DNA from: Amycolatopsis nalaikhensis
GTDB taxonomy: Bacteria; Actinomycetota; Actinomycetes; Mycobacteriales; Pseudonocardiaceae
DNA length: 64,000 nucleotides
Reading direction: 5' to 3'
Assembly: GCF_030264295.1 (NCBI RefSeq)
Contig: NZ_CP127173.1
Location: 255,501-319,500, forward strand
The notes beneath the pieces are model-generated. The model ran no database searches, was not told the origin of the DNA, and saw nothing but the letters and a program-made list of their open reading frames with translations. The translations under genes and the position numbers were made by a program. This document shows, in pieces, positions 50,921 through 59,757 of the stretch (position 1 is the first letter of the stretch; each line of letters begins with the position of its first letter).

Positions 50921-50965
50921 CGAAGGGGACTTTCCTCGCGTGAGCAGCGAGAAAAGTCCCCTTCG
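50921..50965 (-). terminator. Long hairpin terminator after the GH27 gene
   Basis: CGAAGGGGACTTT (50921-50933) and AAAGTCCCCTTCG (50953-50965) form a 13-bp stem, extended inward by CTCGC (50935-50939) with GCGAG (50947-50951). It lies 11 bp past the alpha-galactosidase stop. Confidence 0.8.
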
Positions 50966-50975
50966 CGGAGAACGC

Positions 50976-52283
50976 TCAGCCGATCCGGACCAGCCGGGAG
51001 CCGTGGGGCGGCACGGCCGACGCCGTCCACGAGCCGCGGAACCGGCCGAGGTCCTTCCGGGCAACGAGGTCACGCACCGGCCGCGCGCCGGGCAGCCCCA
51101 GGTCGACGGTGATGTCCGCGGGCGTGGCCCCCAGGTTGTAGACGGCCGCGTACCACCTGCCGTCCGGGGCCTGCTTCTTCCACACCTGGTGGTCCCCGCC
51201 GGTCACCTGCTTCGGGTAGCTGCCCGACCGGTCGACCGCGATGACCTCGGGGTTCGTCAGGATCGACACGGCCGAGGCGTCCAGGAAGTAGATGTCTCCC
51301 CCGACGTACAGCGGGGAGGACGCCATCGACCAGAACGTCATCACGCTCTGCCGCTCGACGTCGGAGATGCCGTCCTGGATGCCGCTGCCGGTGTTGTTGC
51401 TGATCGGCATCGAGTCCAGGTCCGGCCGGTACCGCGGCCCGAAGACCCCCTGCCAGTCCGGCAGGTCCGCCCACCGCGCCTTCACCGAGCTGTCCCAGGT
51501 GGACACCGTCTCGCAGTAGCACTCGACGTCGGTGTCGACGCGCACCCCGTTCGCGTAGGGCGCCAGCGCGGGCCCGGCCGCCCGCGGCACCGGCCACGCG
51601 CTCGCCGTCAGCCACATCGGCCGCTCCGAGTGGTCGATCGCCTTCGACCACGCCGCGATGTCGGCGACGTTGTCCTCGGTCGTGCCGTCGACCTTGATGA
51701 AGTCGACGCCCCACGACGCGAAGCGCGCGACGATCGAGTCGTAGTACTGCTGCGCGCACGGCTTCGAGAAGTCGACCTTCCAGTTGCCGCCCCACATGTT
51801 CGACGGCGTCAGCGGCTGGTACGCGATGTCCTGCGCGTCGCACGAAGTCCCCAGGATCGGCGCGTTCTTGGTGTAGACCTCCTTCTCCAGCCCGGTCACC
51901 GCGTACAGGCCGAGCTTCAGCCCGAGCGAATGCACGTACGAGGCCAGCGCCGGGATCCCGGACGGGAACCGCGCCGGGTCGGGGTCGGGGATGCCGTTGA
52001 CGTCGGTGTGGAACACCCAGTCGAGTGATGCGTTCCAGCCCGAGTCGATGTTTATGTAGGTGTAGCCCGCCGACTTCAGCTTCGAAGCCATGGCGGCCGC
52101 GGCGTCGCGGATGTGGGACTCGTTGAGCCACGAAGTGCCGTAACCCGCGCGGGTCGACGACTCGAGGCTCCAGCTGCTCCAGCCCATGAACGGCTGGACG
52201 AACGGCGTCCGCGCCTCGGCGGACGGAACCACCAGGGAAAGCAGGCCGAGCACGGCGAGGAAAACGGAAAGGAAGCGCTTCAC
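50976..52283 (-). CDS. Secreted GH27 alpha-galactosidase
   Basis: This is a 435-aa protein with a signal peptide (KRFLSVFLAVLGLLSLVVPSAEA). The catalytic barrel carries GWSSWSLES, YINIDSGWNASLDW, a nucleophile-type segment DFIKVDGTTEDN (Asp near 199) and the second acidic loop VDTDVECYCE. A C-terminal beta domain ends the chain. The usual GH27 loop is YLKYDNC; the KVDGT variant here may shift specificity. The start is GTG 52283 with GGAGGAG upstream. It closes an ABC transporter operon, so it likely trims alpha-galactosides outside the cell. Confidence 0.88.
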   Translation of the reverse strand: MKRFLSVFLAVLGLLSLVVPSAEARTPFVQPFMGWSSWSLESSTRAGYGTSWLNESHIRDAAAAMASKLKSAGYTYINIDSGWNASLDWVFHTDVNGIPDPDPARFPSGIPALASYVHSLGLKLGLYAVTGLEKEVYTKNAPILGTSCDAQDIAYQPLTPSNMWGGNWKVDFSKPCAQQYYDSIVARFASWGVDFIKVDGTTEDNVADIAAWSKAIDHSERPMWLTASAWPVPRAAGPALAPYANGVRVDTDVECYCETVSTWDSSVKARWADLPDWQGVFGPRYRPDLDSMPISNNTGSGIQDGISDVERQSVMTFWSMASSPLYVGGDIYFLDASAVSILTNPEVIAVDRSGSYPKQVTGGDHQVWKKQAPDGRWYAAVYNLGATPADITVDLGLPGARPVRDLVARKDLGRFRGSWTASAVPPHGSRLVRIG

Positions 52284-52303
52284 GGACACTCCTCCAGAGG
52301 GGA

Positions 52304-53137
52304 TTACTCCTTGAGCCCGCTCGCCGCGATGCCGCGGACGATGAACCGCTGCGCGACCAGGAACATCGCGACCAGCGGCGCGATGGTGACCAGGGCACCG
52401 GCGAACAGCGCGGGCAGGTTGACCGACTGCGCGGTCAGGAACGTCGAGAGGGCGATCTGCGCGGTCCACGACGACGGGTCCTGCCCGATCACCAGCGGCC
52501 ACAGGAACGCGTTCCAGCTTTCGATGAACATCAGCGCGCCGAGCGAGGCGATCATGCTCCCCGAGTTCGGCAGCACCAGGCGCCGGTAGACGCCGAGGTA
52601 GCCGAGGCCGTCGAGGCGCCCCGCCTCCTCGATCTCGGCGGGGAACCGCAGGTAGAAGTTGCGGAACAGGATCACGGTGAACGCGCTGAACAGGTTCGGC
52701 GCGATGATGCCCCACTCCGTGTTGACCCCGCCCAGCGAACCCACGACGACGAACGTCGGCACGAACGTCACCGACTGCGGGATCATCAGCGTGACCAGCA
52801 CGTACGTGAACACCGCGCGGCGGCCTGGCACGTTGATGCGGGCCAGCGCGTACCCGGCCATCGAGCCGAACAGCGTGCCCACCGGCGCGGTGACGACCGC
52901 GACCAGGAACGAGTTCCACAGCGAGTGCGCCATCGGCACCGACGCGTCGGCGAACAGGTCGCCGAAGTTGACCCACGAGAGCGGGTCCGGCAGCCACGAC
53001 CAGTCCGGCGAGCTGACCTGCTGGCGTGTCATGAGCGCGTTGCGCAGCATGATGTAGAACGGCAGCAGGAAGATCACCGACAGCACCGTCGCCAGGACGT
53101 ACTTCGGTGCTTTCCGGGACACCGGCAGGACGGCCAT
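52304..53137 (-). CDS. Carbohydrate ABC transporter permease (MalG type)
   Basis: This is a 277-aa permease with six membrane helices. The EAA loop that contacts the ATPase is EIEEAGRLDGLGYLGVYRRLVLP. The start ATG shares one base with the upstream permease stop (TGATG). It forms a heterodimer with the MalF-type protein. No ATPase gene is present in the operon, so a shared MsiK-type ATPase elsewhere is expected. Confidence 0.92.
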   Translation of the reverse strand: MAVLPVSRKAPKYVLATVLSVIFLLPFYIMLRNALMTRQQVSSPDWSWLPDPLSWVNFGDLFADASVPMAHSLWNSFLVAVVTAPVGTLFGSMAGYALARINVPGRRAVFTYVLVTLMIPQSVTFVPTFVVVGSLGGVNTEWGIIAPNLFSAFTVILFRNFYLRFPAEIEEAGRLDGLGYLGVYRRLVLPNSGSMIASLGALMFIESWNAFLWPLVIGQDPSSWTAQIALSTFLTAQSVNLPALFAGALVTIAPLVAMFLVAQRFIVRGIAASGLKE

Positions 53138-54096
53138 CAGTCCTTCTTCCCGAAGCCGACGAACCGGCCCTGCAGCAGGGTGATCACCACGATGATCACG
53201 GTGAGCAGGAACGCGCCCGCCGAGCCGACGCCGTAGTTCTGGTCGCCGAGCGCGGAGTCGTACAGGTACACCAGCGGCGGCTTCACCGGCGCGGTCGCCG
53301 TGCCGGACAGCCCGGTGCCGAACAGGTTGTAGAACTCGTCGAACGCCTGGAACGCGGCGATCAGGATGAGCAGCAGCACCGCGACCGACGTGTTCCGCAG
53401 CTGCGGCAGCGTGATGTACCGGAACGCCTGCCACTTCGTCGTGCCGTCCAGCTCCCCGGCCTCGTACAGCGACGGCGAAATCGCCTGCAGCCCGGCCAGG
53501 AACAGGATCATGTACAGCCCGACCTGCAGCCACAGCCGTAGCGTCACCACCGCGACCCAGTACACCGGCGGGCTCGTCGTCGACAGCCACGGCACCGGGT
53601 CGGCGCCGAACAGCCCGCCGATCACGTTCGCGACGCCGGACGGGAGGCCGTTGAACAGCGCCATCTTCCACACCAGCGCCGCGACGACGTAGGACACCGC
53701 GGCCGGGATCAGGAACACCGTCCGGAAGAACGCCTTGCCCCGCTTGATGCTGTTGATCAGCACGGCGAGCCCGAGCGACGCGACGAACGTGATCGGCACG
53801 ATGAACACCGTGAACACCGCGATCGTCACCAGCGACGTGCGGAAGGCGTCGTCGCCGAGCAGGAACGCGTAGTTGTCGAGGCCGATCCAGTGGCCGATGG
53901 TGATCGTGCCGCGGGCGTCGTTGAAGCTGAGCAGGAAGCTCCAGCCGATGGCGACGTACTTGAACAGCCCGAGCCCGACCACGACCGGCCCGGTGAGCAC
54001 CGCGAACGCCCCGATCGCCCGCCAGTCCCGCCGGCGGCGGCGCTTCTTCGCGGCCGCCGCCGGCGGGGCCGCCGGAGCCTCCACCAAGGCCGTCAT
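53137..54096 (-). CDS. Carbohydrate ABC transporter permease (MalF type)
   Basis: This is a 319-aa permease. It begins with a basic cytoplasmic segment (KKRRRRRDWRAIG), followed by six helices. The EAA loop reads SPSLYEAGELDGTTKWQAFRYITLP. The start ATG 54094-54096 overlaps the stop of the substrate-binding protein (ATGA). It probably imports alpha-galactosides such as melibiose or raffinose, given the two galactosidases beside it. Confidence 0.92.
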   Translation of the reverse strand: MTALVEAPAAPPAAAAKKRRRRRDWRAIGAFAVLTGPVVVGLGLFKYVAIGWSFLLSFNDARGTITIGHWIGLDNYAFLLGDDAFRTSLVTIAVFTVFIVPITFVASLGLAVLINSIKRGKAFFRTVFLIPAAVSYVVAALVWKMALFNGLPSGVANVIGGLFGADPVPWLSTTSPPVYWVAVVTLRLWLQVGLYMILFLAGLQAISPSLYEAGELDGTTKWQAFRYITLPQLRNTSVAVLLLILIAAFQAFDEFYNLFGTGLSGTATAPVKPPLVYLYDSALGDQNYGVGSAGAFLLTVIIVVITLLQGRFVGFGKKD

Positions 54097-55370
54097 GCCA
54101 GCTGCTTGTCGACTTCGGCCTGCGCCTTCTTCGCCGCGTCGCCGAGTTCGGCGGCCGGGTCGGCCTGCCCGTTCGCGATCTTGGTCGCGGCCTGCAGGAA
54201 CAGCGTCGCCGAAGCCTTGTTCCACAGCCCCGAGTACGACTTGCCGTTCTGCTGCGAGATCGTCACGGCGTCCTTCGCCGGACAGCTGGAGAACTCGGTC
54301 GTCTGCGCGGCGACCTCCTTGCGGGCCGGGATGTGGAAGCCGTACTTGACGCACCAGTCCTTCTGCAGGTCGGCGTTCTTGATCCACAGCCAGTCGATGA
54401 ACTTCTTGACGGCTGCAACATTGGGCGACTTCGCGTTGGCCAGCTGGTACCAGCCGCCGACGCGCGCGACCTGCTTGCCCGCGTCGCCGAACTTCGGCCA
54501 CGCGACGACGCCGAAGTCGTCACCGAGGGCCTTCTTGATGTCCGGCAGCGACCACAGGCCACCCCACTGCATCGCGGTGGCACCGTTGGCGAACGCACCC
54601 GGGTCGGACCAGTCGGTCGGGTAGCCCTGGAGCAGGCCGCCCGTGTCGTGCAGCTGCTTGAGCCCGCCGATCGCGGCGATCGCTTCCGGCGAGGCGAAGG
54701 CGACCTTCTTGCCGCTCGAGTCGAAGAAGTCCCCGCCGGACGACCAGAGCAGCAGCGTCGCCGCCTCGCCGACGCCGTCGGTGCCGACGTATAGGCCCTT
54801 CTGCTTGCCGGTGTTCAGCTTCCGCGTCGCTTCGAGGAGTTCCGCGAACGTCTGCGGCGGCTGGACGCCCGCGGCCTGCAGCGCGCTCTTGCGGTAGTAC
54901 AGCATCATGACGTCGTCGATCATCTTGACGCCGTAGATCTTGCCGTCGACGGTCACCGTGTCCAGCGCGGCCTGGCTGAAGTCGCCCTTGACCGGGTCGA
55001 CGATGTCGTCGAGCGGCGCGAGCAGGCCGTTCTTGACGTTCTGGTACCGGAAGTCGCCCAGCTCGAACAGGTCCGGCGCCTGCGCGGTGAGCATCGCCGA
55101 GTTGAGCTTCGTCTCGTAGTCGCCGGCGATCCAGCTGACGTTGATCGCGATGTCCGGGTTGGCCTTGGTGAACTCCTGGGCGTAGCGCTGGACCGCTTGC
55201 TGCGTCCCGGATTCGCCGTAGGCGTGGTACCACTGCTGCAACGTGACCTTCGCGCCCGAGGCGGCGCCCGCGTTCTTGTTGAGCGGGTCGCTCGTGCAGC
55301 CCGCGAGGGCCGCTCCCCCGGCGAAGAGGACGGAACCGACCAGGAAGCTTCGGCGATTCATGGGGCTCAC
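54093..55370 (-). CDS. Carbohydrate ABC transporter substrate-binding lipoprotein
   Basis: This is a 425-aa extracellular binding protein. The signal has twin-Arg-like NRRSFLVG followed by a lipobox (AALAGC), so it may go by Tat and is lipid-anchored. The body is a type 2 maltose-binding-like fold (VTLQQWYHAYGESGTQQAVQRY; APDLFELGDFRYQNVKNG; GATAMQWGGLWSLPD). I chose GTG 55368-55370, where GGAG is seven bases upstream; ATG 55361 is the alternative. It is 11 bp after the ROK stop. Confidence 0.9.
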   Translation of the reverse strand: MSPMNRRSFLVGSVLFAGGAALAGCTSDPLNKNAGAASGAKVTLQQWYHAYGESGTQQAVQRYAQEFTKANPDIAINVSWIAGDYETKLNSAMLTAQAPDLFELGDFRYQNVKNGLLAPLDDIVDPVKGDFSQAALDTVTVDGKIYGVKMIDDVMMLYYRKSALQAAGVQPPQTFAELLEATRKLNTGKQKGLYVGTDGVGEAATLLLWSSGGDFFDSSGKKVAFASPEAIAAIGGLKQLHDTGGLLQGYPTDWSDPGAFANGATAMQWGGLWSLPDIKKALGDDFGVVAWPKFGDAGKQVARVGGWYQLANAKSPNVAAVKKFIDWLWIKNADLQKDWCVKYGFHIPARKEVAAQTTEFSSCPAKDAVTISQQNGKSYSGLWNKASATLFLQAATKIANGQADPAAELGDAAKKAQAEVDKQLA

Positions 55371-55381
55371 GGGGATTCTCC

Positions 55382-56572
55382 TTAAACGCTGTCGGACACG
55401 AAAAGGCTCTGGACGGCGACGGCGGCGGCGCCCCGTGCCCACTCCTCGAACGGCAGCGGCCGGATGACCAGGCCGCACCGGGCGGCGCTGCCGAACGCCT
55501 GGACCGCGAAGGTCCGGCGGATCTGCTCCTCGAACAGGTCGTAGGTCGCGACGCCCTCGCCGGAGACCACCACCCGCTCCGGGCCGAACAGGTTGACCAG
55601 CGCGGCCAGCCCCAGCCCGATCGCGTGGCCCGCCCCGGCGAACACCTCGCGCAGCGGCTCGTCACCGCCGCGGGCGCGCGTCACGGCGTCGTCCATGGAC
55701 AACGCGGGATCGCCGGTGACCTGCCGGGCCCGCGTCAGGATCGCTTCGGTGGAGGCGATCGCCTCGACGCAGCCCTGGCCGCCGCAGTGGCAGGCCGGGC
55801 CGCCGTCGGCGACCGGGACGTGCCCGATTTCGCCCGCGACGCCGTGCGCGCCGCGGACCAGGTCGCCGTTGACGACGAGCGCGCTGCCGATCCCCGTCCC
55901 CACGGTGACCAGCGCGAACGACGACGCGCCAACGCCTTCGCCGAACCACTGCTCGGCGACCGCGAGAGCCTTGACGTCGTTCTCCAGCGTCGCGGTGAGA
56001 CCGGTCGCGTCCTCCAGCAGCTCGGCCAGCGGCACGTCGCGCCAGCCGAGGAACGGCGAATACCGGACGACGCCGGACGCGCGGTCGACGTCGCCGGACA
56101 CCGCCACACCCAGGCAATAGGCGCGGTCACGCAGGTTGCTGGTGCCGTCGGGGGTCGGCCCGGCCAGCAGCTCCCCGACGAGGTCGGCCAGCGCGCGGAC
56201 GACGTGGTCGACGTCGTGACTGGTCAAGGCGTGGTGGGCGCTCGCGCGGACGTCGGCGCGCAGGTCGGTCACGACGCCGATGAGGTCGTCGCCGGTGATC
56301 TTGACGCCGACGAAGTACTCGCGGTCCGGCCGGATGGCCAGGGGGTTCGCCGGGCGGCCCGCGCCGGGCGTGGTGCGGCCTTCCGAGGCGAGTTCCTCGA
56401 GGTAACCGGCGTCGATGAACGGCCGCGCCGCCTTGGTCACCGCGGCCGAGGAGAGGCCGGTGCGCCGGGCGACGTCGACGCGGGAGACCGGCCCTTCGGT
56501 CAGGACCGTGGTGAACACGGTCGCGGCCGCGGGACTGGTGATCGGCGCCCTTGCCGGAGCACTGCGAGGCAT
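55382..56572 (-). CDS. ROK family transcriptional repressor
   Basis: This is a 396-aa protein with an N-terminal winged helix (residues about 15-75: VFTTVLTEGPVSRVDVARRT; GLSSAAVTKAARPFIDAGYL) and a ROK kinase-like domain. The ATP-loop-like segment is VTVGTGIGSALVVNGDL. The zinc site is GPACHCGGQGCVEAIAS with the conserved Cys-x-Cys-x4-Cys, preceded by GEIGHVPV. It opens the alpha-galactoside operon and is divergent from GH36, so it most likely represses both directions until a sugar ligand binds. Confidence 0.92.
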   Translation of the reverse strand: MPRSAPARAPITSPAAATVFTTVLTEGPVSRVDVARRTGLSSAAVTKAARPFIDAGYLEELASEGRTTPGAGRPANPLAIRPDREYFVGVKITGDDLIGVVTDLRADVRASAHHALTSHDVDHVVRALADLVGELLAGPTPDGTSNLRDRAYCLGVAVSGDVDRASGVVRYSPFLGWRDVPLAELLEDATGLTATLENDVKALAVAEQWFGEGVGASSFALVTVGTGIGSALVVNGDLVRGAHGVAGEIGHVPVADGGPACHCGGQGCVEAIASTEAILTRARQVTGDPALSMDDAVTRARGGDEPLREVFAGAGHAIGLGLAALVNLFGPERVVVSGEGVATYDLFEEQIRRTFAVQAFGSAARCGLVIRPLPFEEWARGAAAVAVQSLFVSDSV

Positions 56573-56579
56573 GGCCGGA

Positions 56580-56648
56580 AGGGTAGGCAGGATTAATTAA
56601 CTTCGTCAAGAATTTATTTTTCCGCTGATCATCCCTACGCTCGGGGCC
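56580..56648. promoter_or_regulatory. AT-rich divergent promoter of the alpha-galactoside locus
   Basis: On the minus strand TTGACG (56604-56609) and TACCCT (56580-56585) are 18 bp apart. They would start transcription almost at the ROK ATG, suggesting a leaderless message. The 56591-56620 core, including TTAATTAA, is far richer in A and T than anything nearby and is the likely ROK operator. GH36 at 56649 has no clear ribosome site either. Confidence 0.5.
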
Positions 56649-58733
56649 ATGTCGCTCGTGGAACACGACCCCGCACACCGGCTCTGGCTGCTGCGCACCC
56701 CGGACAGCTCGTACGCCTTCCGGCTCGACGGCGACGACCGGCCGCGGCACGTCCACTGGGGCCCGCCGCTGACGCTGGCCCAGGCCACGCGGGTCGCGGC
56801 GCGGCGCAACCCGGCCGACAGCAGCTTCGACGAACCGGGCGACGAACGGCAGGAACTCCCGGCCGAGGGCGGCGCGTTCTTCGGCGTCGCGGCACTGGCC
56901 GTGCGGTACGAGGACGGGACGTCGGCGCTCGAGTGGCGCTACGACGGCTTTTCGCTCGAGGACGACGCGCTCGTCGTGCGCCTCACCGACCGGCACTACC
57001 CGCTCGACGTCGCGCTGCACTACCGCGTCCGCGGCGACGTCGTCGAACGCTGGACCACCCTGCGCAACACCGGGGAGACACCGATTTCGTTGCTGCGCAC
57101 CGATTCCGCGTCGTGGACACTCCCCCGGCGCGACGGCGCGCGGCTGAGCCGGACGTCCGGCGCGTGGAGCGCCGAGTACGGCGTGCTGCGCGAACCGCTG
57201 CCGGTCGGGGAAACCACGCTCACCAGCCGCCGCGGCGTCTCCAGCCACCAGGTCAACCCATGGGTGATGCTCGACGCGGGCGACGCGACCGAGACGTCCG
57301 GCGAGGTGTGGTCGACGGCGCTGGCGTGGAGCGGGAGCTGGCGGATCACCGTCGAGCGCACGCACACCGGCCGCGTCACGTGGACCGGCGGGTTCGGGCA
57401 CGACCACGTCGGCTGGACGCTGCGGCCCGGCGAAACCTGGGAGACGCCGGTGTTCGCCGGACTCTACGCGGCCGACGGCTTCGGCGGCACCAGCCGCCGC
57501 TGGCACGCCTACGTCCGCGAGTTCGTCCAGCCGCACCCCGGGGAACTGCGGCCGATCGTCTACAACTCCTGGGAAGCGACCGGCTGGGACGTCGACGAGC
57601 GGACCGAGACCGAACTCGCCGCGGCCGCCGCGGAACTCGGCGCCGAGCTGTTCGTCATGGACGACGGCTGGTTCGGCGCCAGGACTGGCGACACCGCCGG
57701 GCTCGGCGACTGGACGCCCAACGAGCAGCGCTTCCCGAACGGGCTGCGACCCCTGGTCGACGCCGTCCACGCGCACGGCATGAAGTTCGGGCTCTGGGTC
57801 GAGCCGGAGATGGTCAACCCCGACAGCGACCTCTACCGCGCGCACCCGGACTGGGTGCTGCACATGGCTCATCGGCAGCGGACGACGCTGCGCAACCAGC
57901 TCGTGCTGAACTTCGCGCGCCCGGACGTCGCCGACTGGGCCCACAAGTGGCTCGACCGGCTGGTCGGCGAGCACGGCATCGACTACCTCAAGTGGGACAT
58001 GAACCGCGCGTTCACCGAGGCGGGCTGGCCGGGCGGGGACGGCGGCCGCGTCTGGGTCGACCACGTCCGCGCGGTGCACCGGATCCTGGACCGGCTGCGC
58101 GCCGACCACCCGGCGTTGCGGATCCAGGGCTGCGCGGGCGGCGGTGGCCGCACCGACCTCGGGATCCTCGCGCGTACGGACGAGATCTGGGCGTCCGACA
58201 ACACCGACGCCGCCGACCGGATCACCATCCAGCACGGCTACGGCCAGCTCTACCCGGCGGGCACGATGGCGGCCTGGGTCACCGACAGCCCGAACCCGAC
58301 CACCGGCCGCGAAGCTCCGCTGAGCTTCCGGTTCCACGTCGCGATGGCGGGCGTGCTCGGCCTGGGCGGCGATCTGCCGCGCTGGTCCGCCGCGGAACTC
58401 GGCGAAGCGGCGGCACTCGTGGCGCTGTACAAGGAAATCCGGCCGGTGGTGCAGCACGGCGACCTGTACCGGCTGGCCGATCCGGCGACGTCGGCGCTGA
58501 CCGCGGTGCAGTACGTGCTCGGCGGCGAAGTCGTCGTCTTGCTGTGGCGGCGGCCGACGGAGTTCGCGCGGCCGGTCACCCCGCCGCGGCTCGCCGGGCT
58601 CGACCCGGCGGGGCGCTACCGCGACCAGGACGGCGTCGTGCACGACGGCGCGGTCCTGCTGAGCCACGGCCTCGACGTCGACCTGCCCGGCAGCGGCTAC
58701 GCGAGCGCGGTCGTGCGGCTGACCAGGGTCTGA
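56649..58733 (+). CDS. GH36 alpha-galactosidase
   Basis: This is a 694-aa protein with no signal peptide, so cytoplasmic. The N-terminal beta-supersandwich covers about residues 1-300. The catalytic barrel has YNSWEATGWD, MDDGWFGAR, GLWVEPEMVNPDSDL, the nucleophile Asp450 in LKWDMNRAF and the acid/base Asp517 in SDNTDA. The usual CxGGGGR motif is present as CAGGGGRTD. It should hydrolyse alpha-1,6-galactosides brought in by the divergent ABC importer. The start is ATG 56649; a leaderless mRNA is possible. Confidence 0.95.
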   Translation: MSLVEHDPAHRLWLLRTPDSSYAFRLDGDDRPRHVHWGPPLTLAQATRVAARRNPADSSFDEPGDERQELPAEGGAFFGVAALAVRYEDGTSALEWRYDGFSLEDDALVVRLTDRHYPLDVALHYRVRGDVVERWTTLRNTGETPISLLRTDSASWTLPRRDGARLSRTSGAWSAEYGVLREPLPVGETTLTSRRGVSSHQVNPWVMLDAGDATETSGEVWSTALAWSGSWRITVERTHTGRVTWTGGFGHDHVGWTLRPGETWETPVFAGLYAADGFGGTSRRWHAYVREFVQPHPGELRPIVYNSWEATGWDVDERTETELAAAAAELGAELFVMDDGWFGARTGDTAGLGDWTPNEQRFPNGLRPLVDAVHAHGMKFGLWVEPEMVNPDSDLYRAHPDWVLHMAHRQRTTLRNQLVLNFARPDVADWAHKWLDRLVGEHGIDYLKWDMNRAFTEAGWPGGDGGRVWVDHVRAVHRILDRLRADHPALRIQGCAGGGGRTDLGILARTDEIWASDNTDAADRITIQHGYGQLYPAGTMAAWVTDSPNPTTGREAPLSFRFHVAMAGVLGLGGDLPRWSAAELGEAAALVALYKEIRPVVQHGDLYRLADPATSALTAVQYVLGGEVVVLLWRRPTEFARPVTPPRLAGLDPAGRYRDQDGVVHDGAVLLSHGLDVDLPGSGYASAVVRLTRV

Positions 58734-58839
58734 TTACCCACGCCGATCGGCGTGACCGGGGCGGGTGAGGGCGATTGACTTTTCGCCGGCCGCGAGCTGA
58801 ATGTGAAAGTCCTTCACCACGCTCGCCACCGGAGGCAGC

Positions 58840-59727
58840 ATGCGCAAGCGCCTGTCCGCCCTGCTCGCCGTGCCCGCGCTCGCCATGCTCGCTTTCGCCG
58901 CCCCGGCGTCGGCGAGCACGGGGTACCACGAGTACGTCGCGCTCGGAGACTCCTGGACCGCCGATGTCTTCGTCACCTTCCCGCCCACCACCGAGTACAC
59001 GCCGCTCGACTGCGCACAGTCCACTTCGGACTACCCGCACGAGGTGGCGGGCGCGCTCGACGTCGAGACCTTCCGCGACGCCAGCTGCGGCGGCGCCACG
59101 ACGACCGACTTCACCCAGCCGCAGAGCCTCCCGCTGGGCGGGACGAACCCGCCGCAGTTCGACCGGCTCACGCCGACCACGGACCTGGTCACCGTCGGCA
59201 TCGGCGGCAACGACATCGGGCTCGCGTCGGCCGTGACGAAGTGCCTCAACCTGCTGCCGGTGAGCACCTGCAAGGCCAAGTTCACCGCGGGCGGCGTCGA
59301 CCAGCTGGAAACCGCGATCACGGCGAGCGAGCCGAAGGTGGCGAAGGCACTCCAGCAGATCAAGGAACGTTCGCCGCTGGCCCGGATCCTGCTGGTGAAC
59401 TACCTCGCCGGGCTGCCCGCGTCCGGCAAGGGCTGCTGGCCGGTGATCCCGGTCGCCGACGGCGACGTCGCCTACCTGCAGGAGAAGTTCCTGCACATGA
59501 ACGCCATGCTCGCCCGGGTCGCCGCGGCCGAGGACGTCGAACTCGTCGACACCTACACGCCCACGGTCGGGCACGACGCGTGCCAGGCGCCCACGGTCCG
59601 CTACGTCGAAGGCCTGATCCCGATCTCGGTGAGCAACCCGCTGCTGCTCGCCTTCCCCTTCCACCCCAACGGCGCGGGTGCCGCGGCGCAGTCGGAGATC
59701 GTCCTCGAAGCGATCCAGCGAGGCTGA
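58840..59727 (+). CDS. Secreted SGNH/GDSL-type esterase
   Basis: This is a 295-aa protein with a signal peptide ending at about residue 26 (AAPASAS). SGNH blocks are block I GDSW (YVALGDSWTADV), block III GIGGNDIG and block V FHPNGAGAAA. The block II Gly is in DASCGGATTTDF. Six Cys residues suggest disulfides, as in Streptomyces-type secreted lipases of this family. It likely hydrolyses esters or lipids outside the cell. It is a single gene 107 bp after GH36. Confidence 0.92.
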   Translation: MRKRLSALLAVPALAMLAFAAPASASTGYHEYVALGDSWTADVFVTFPPTTEYTPLDCAQSTSDYPHEVAGALDVETFRDASCGGATTTDFTQPQSLPLGGTNPPQFDRLTPTTDLVTVGIGGNDIGLASAVTKCLNLLPVSTCKAKFTAGGVDQLETAITASEPKVAKALQQIKERSPLARILLVNYLAGLPASGKGCWPVIPVADGDVAYLQEKFLHMNAMLARVAAAEDVELVDTYTPTVGHDACQAPTVRYVEGLIPISVSNPLLLAFPFHPNGAGAAAQSEIVLEAIQRG

Positions 59728-59757
59728 ATTGTCGGTGCGGTGAACTAGGCTGTCGGC

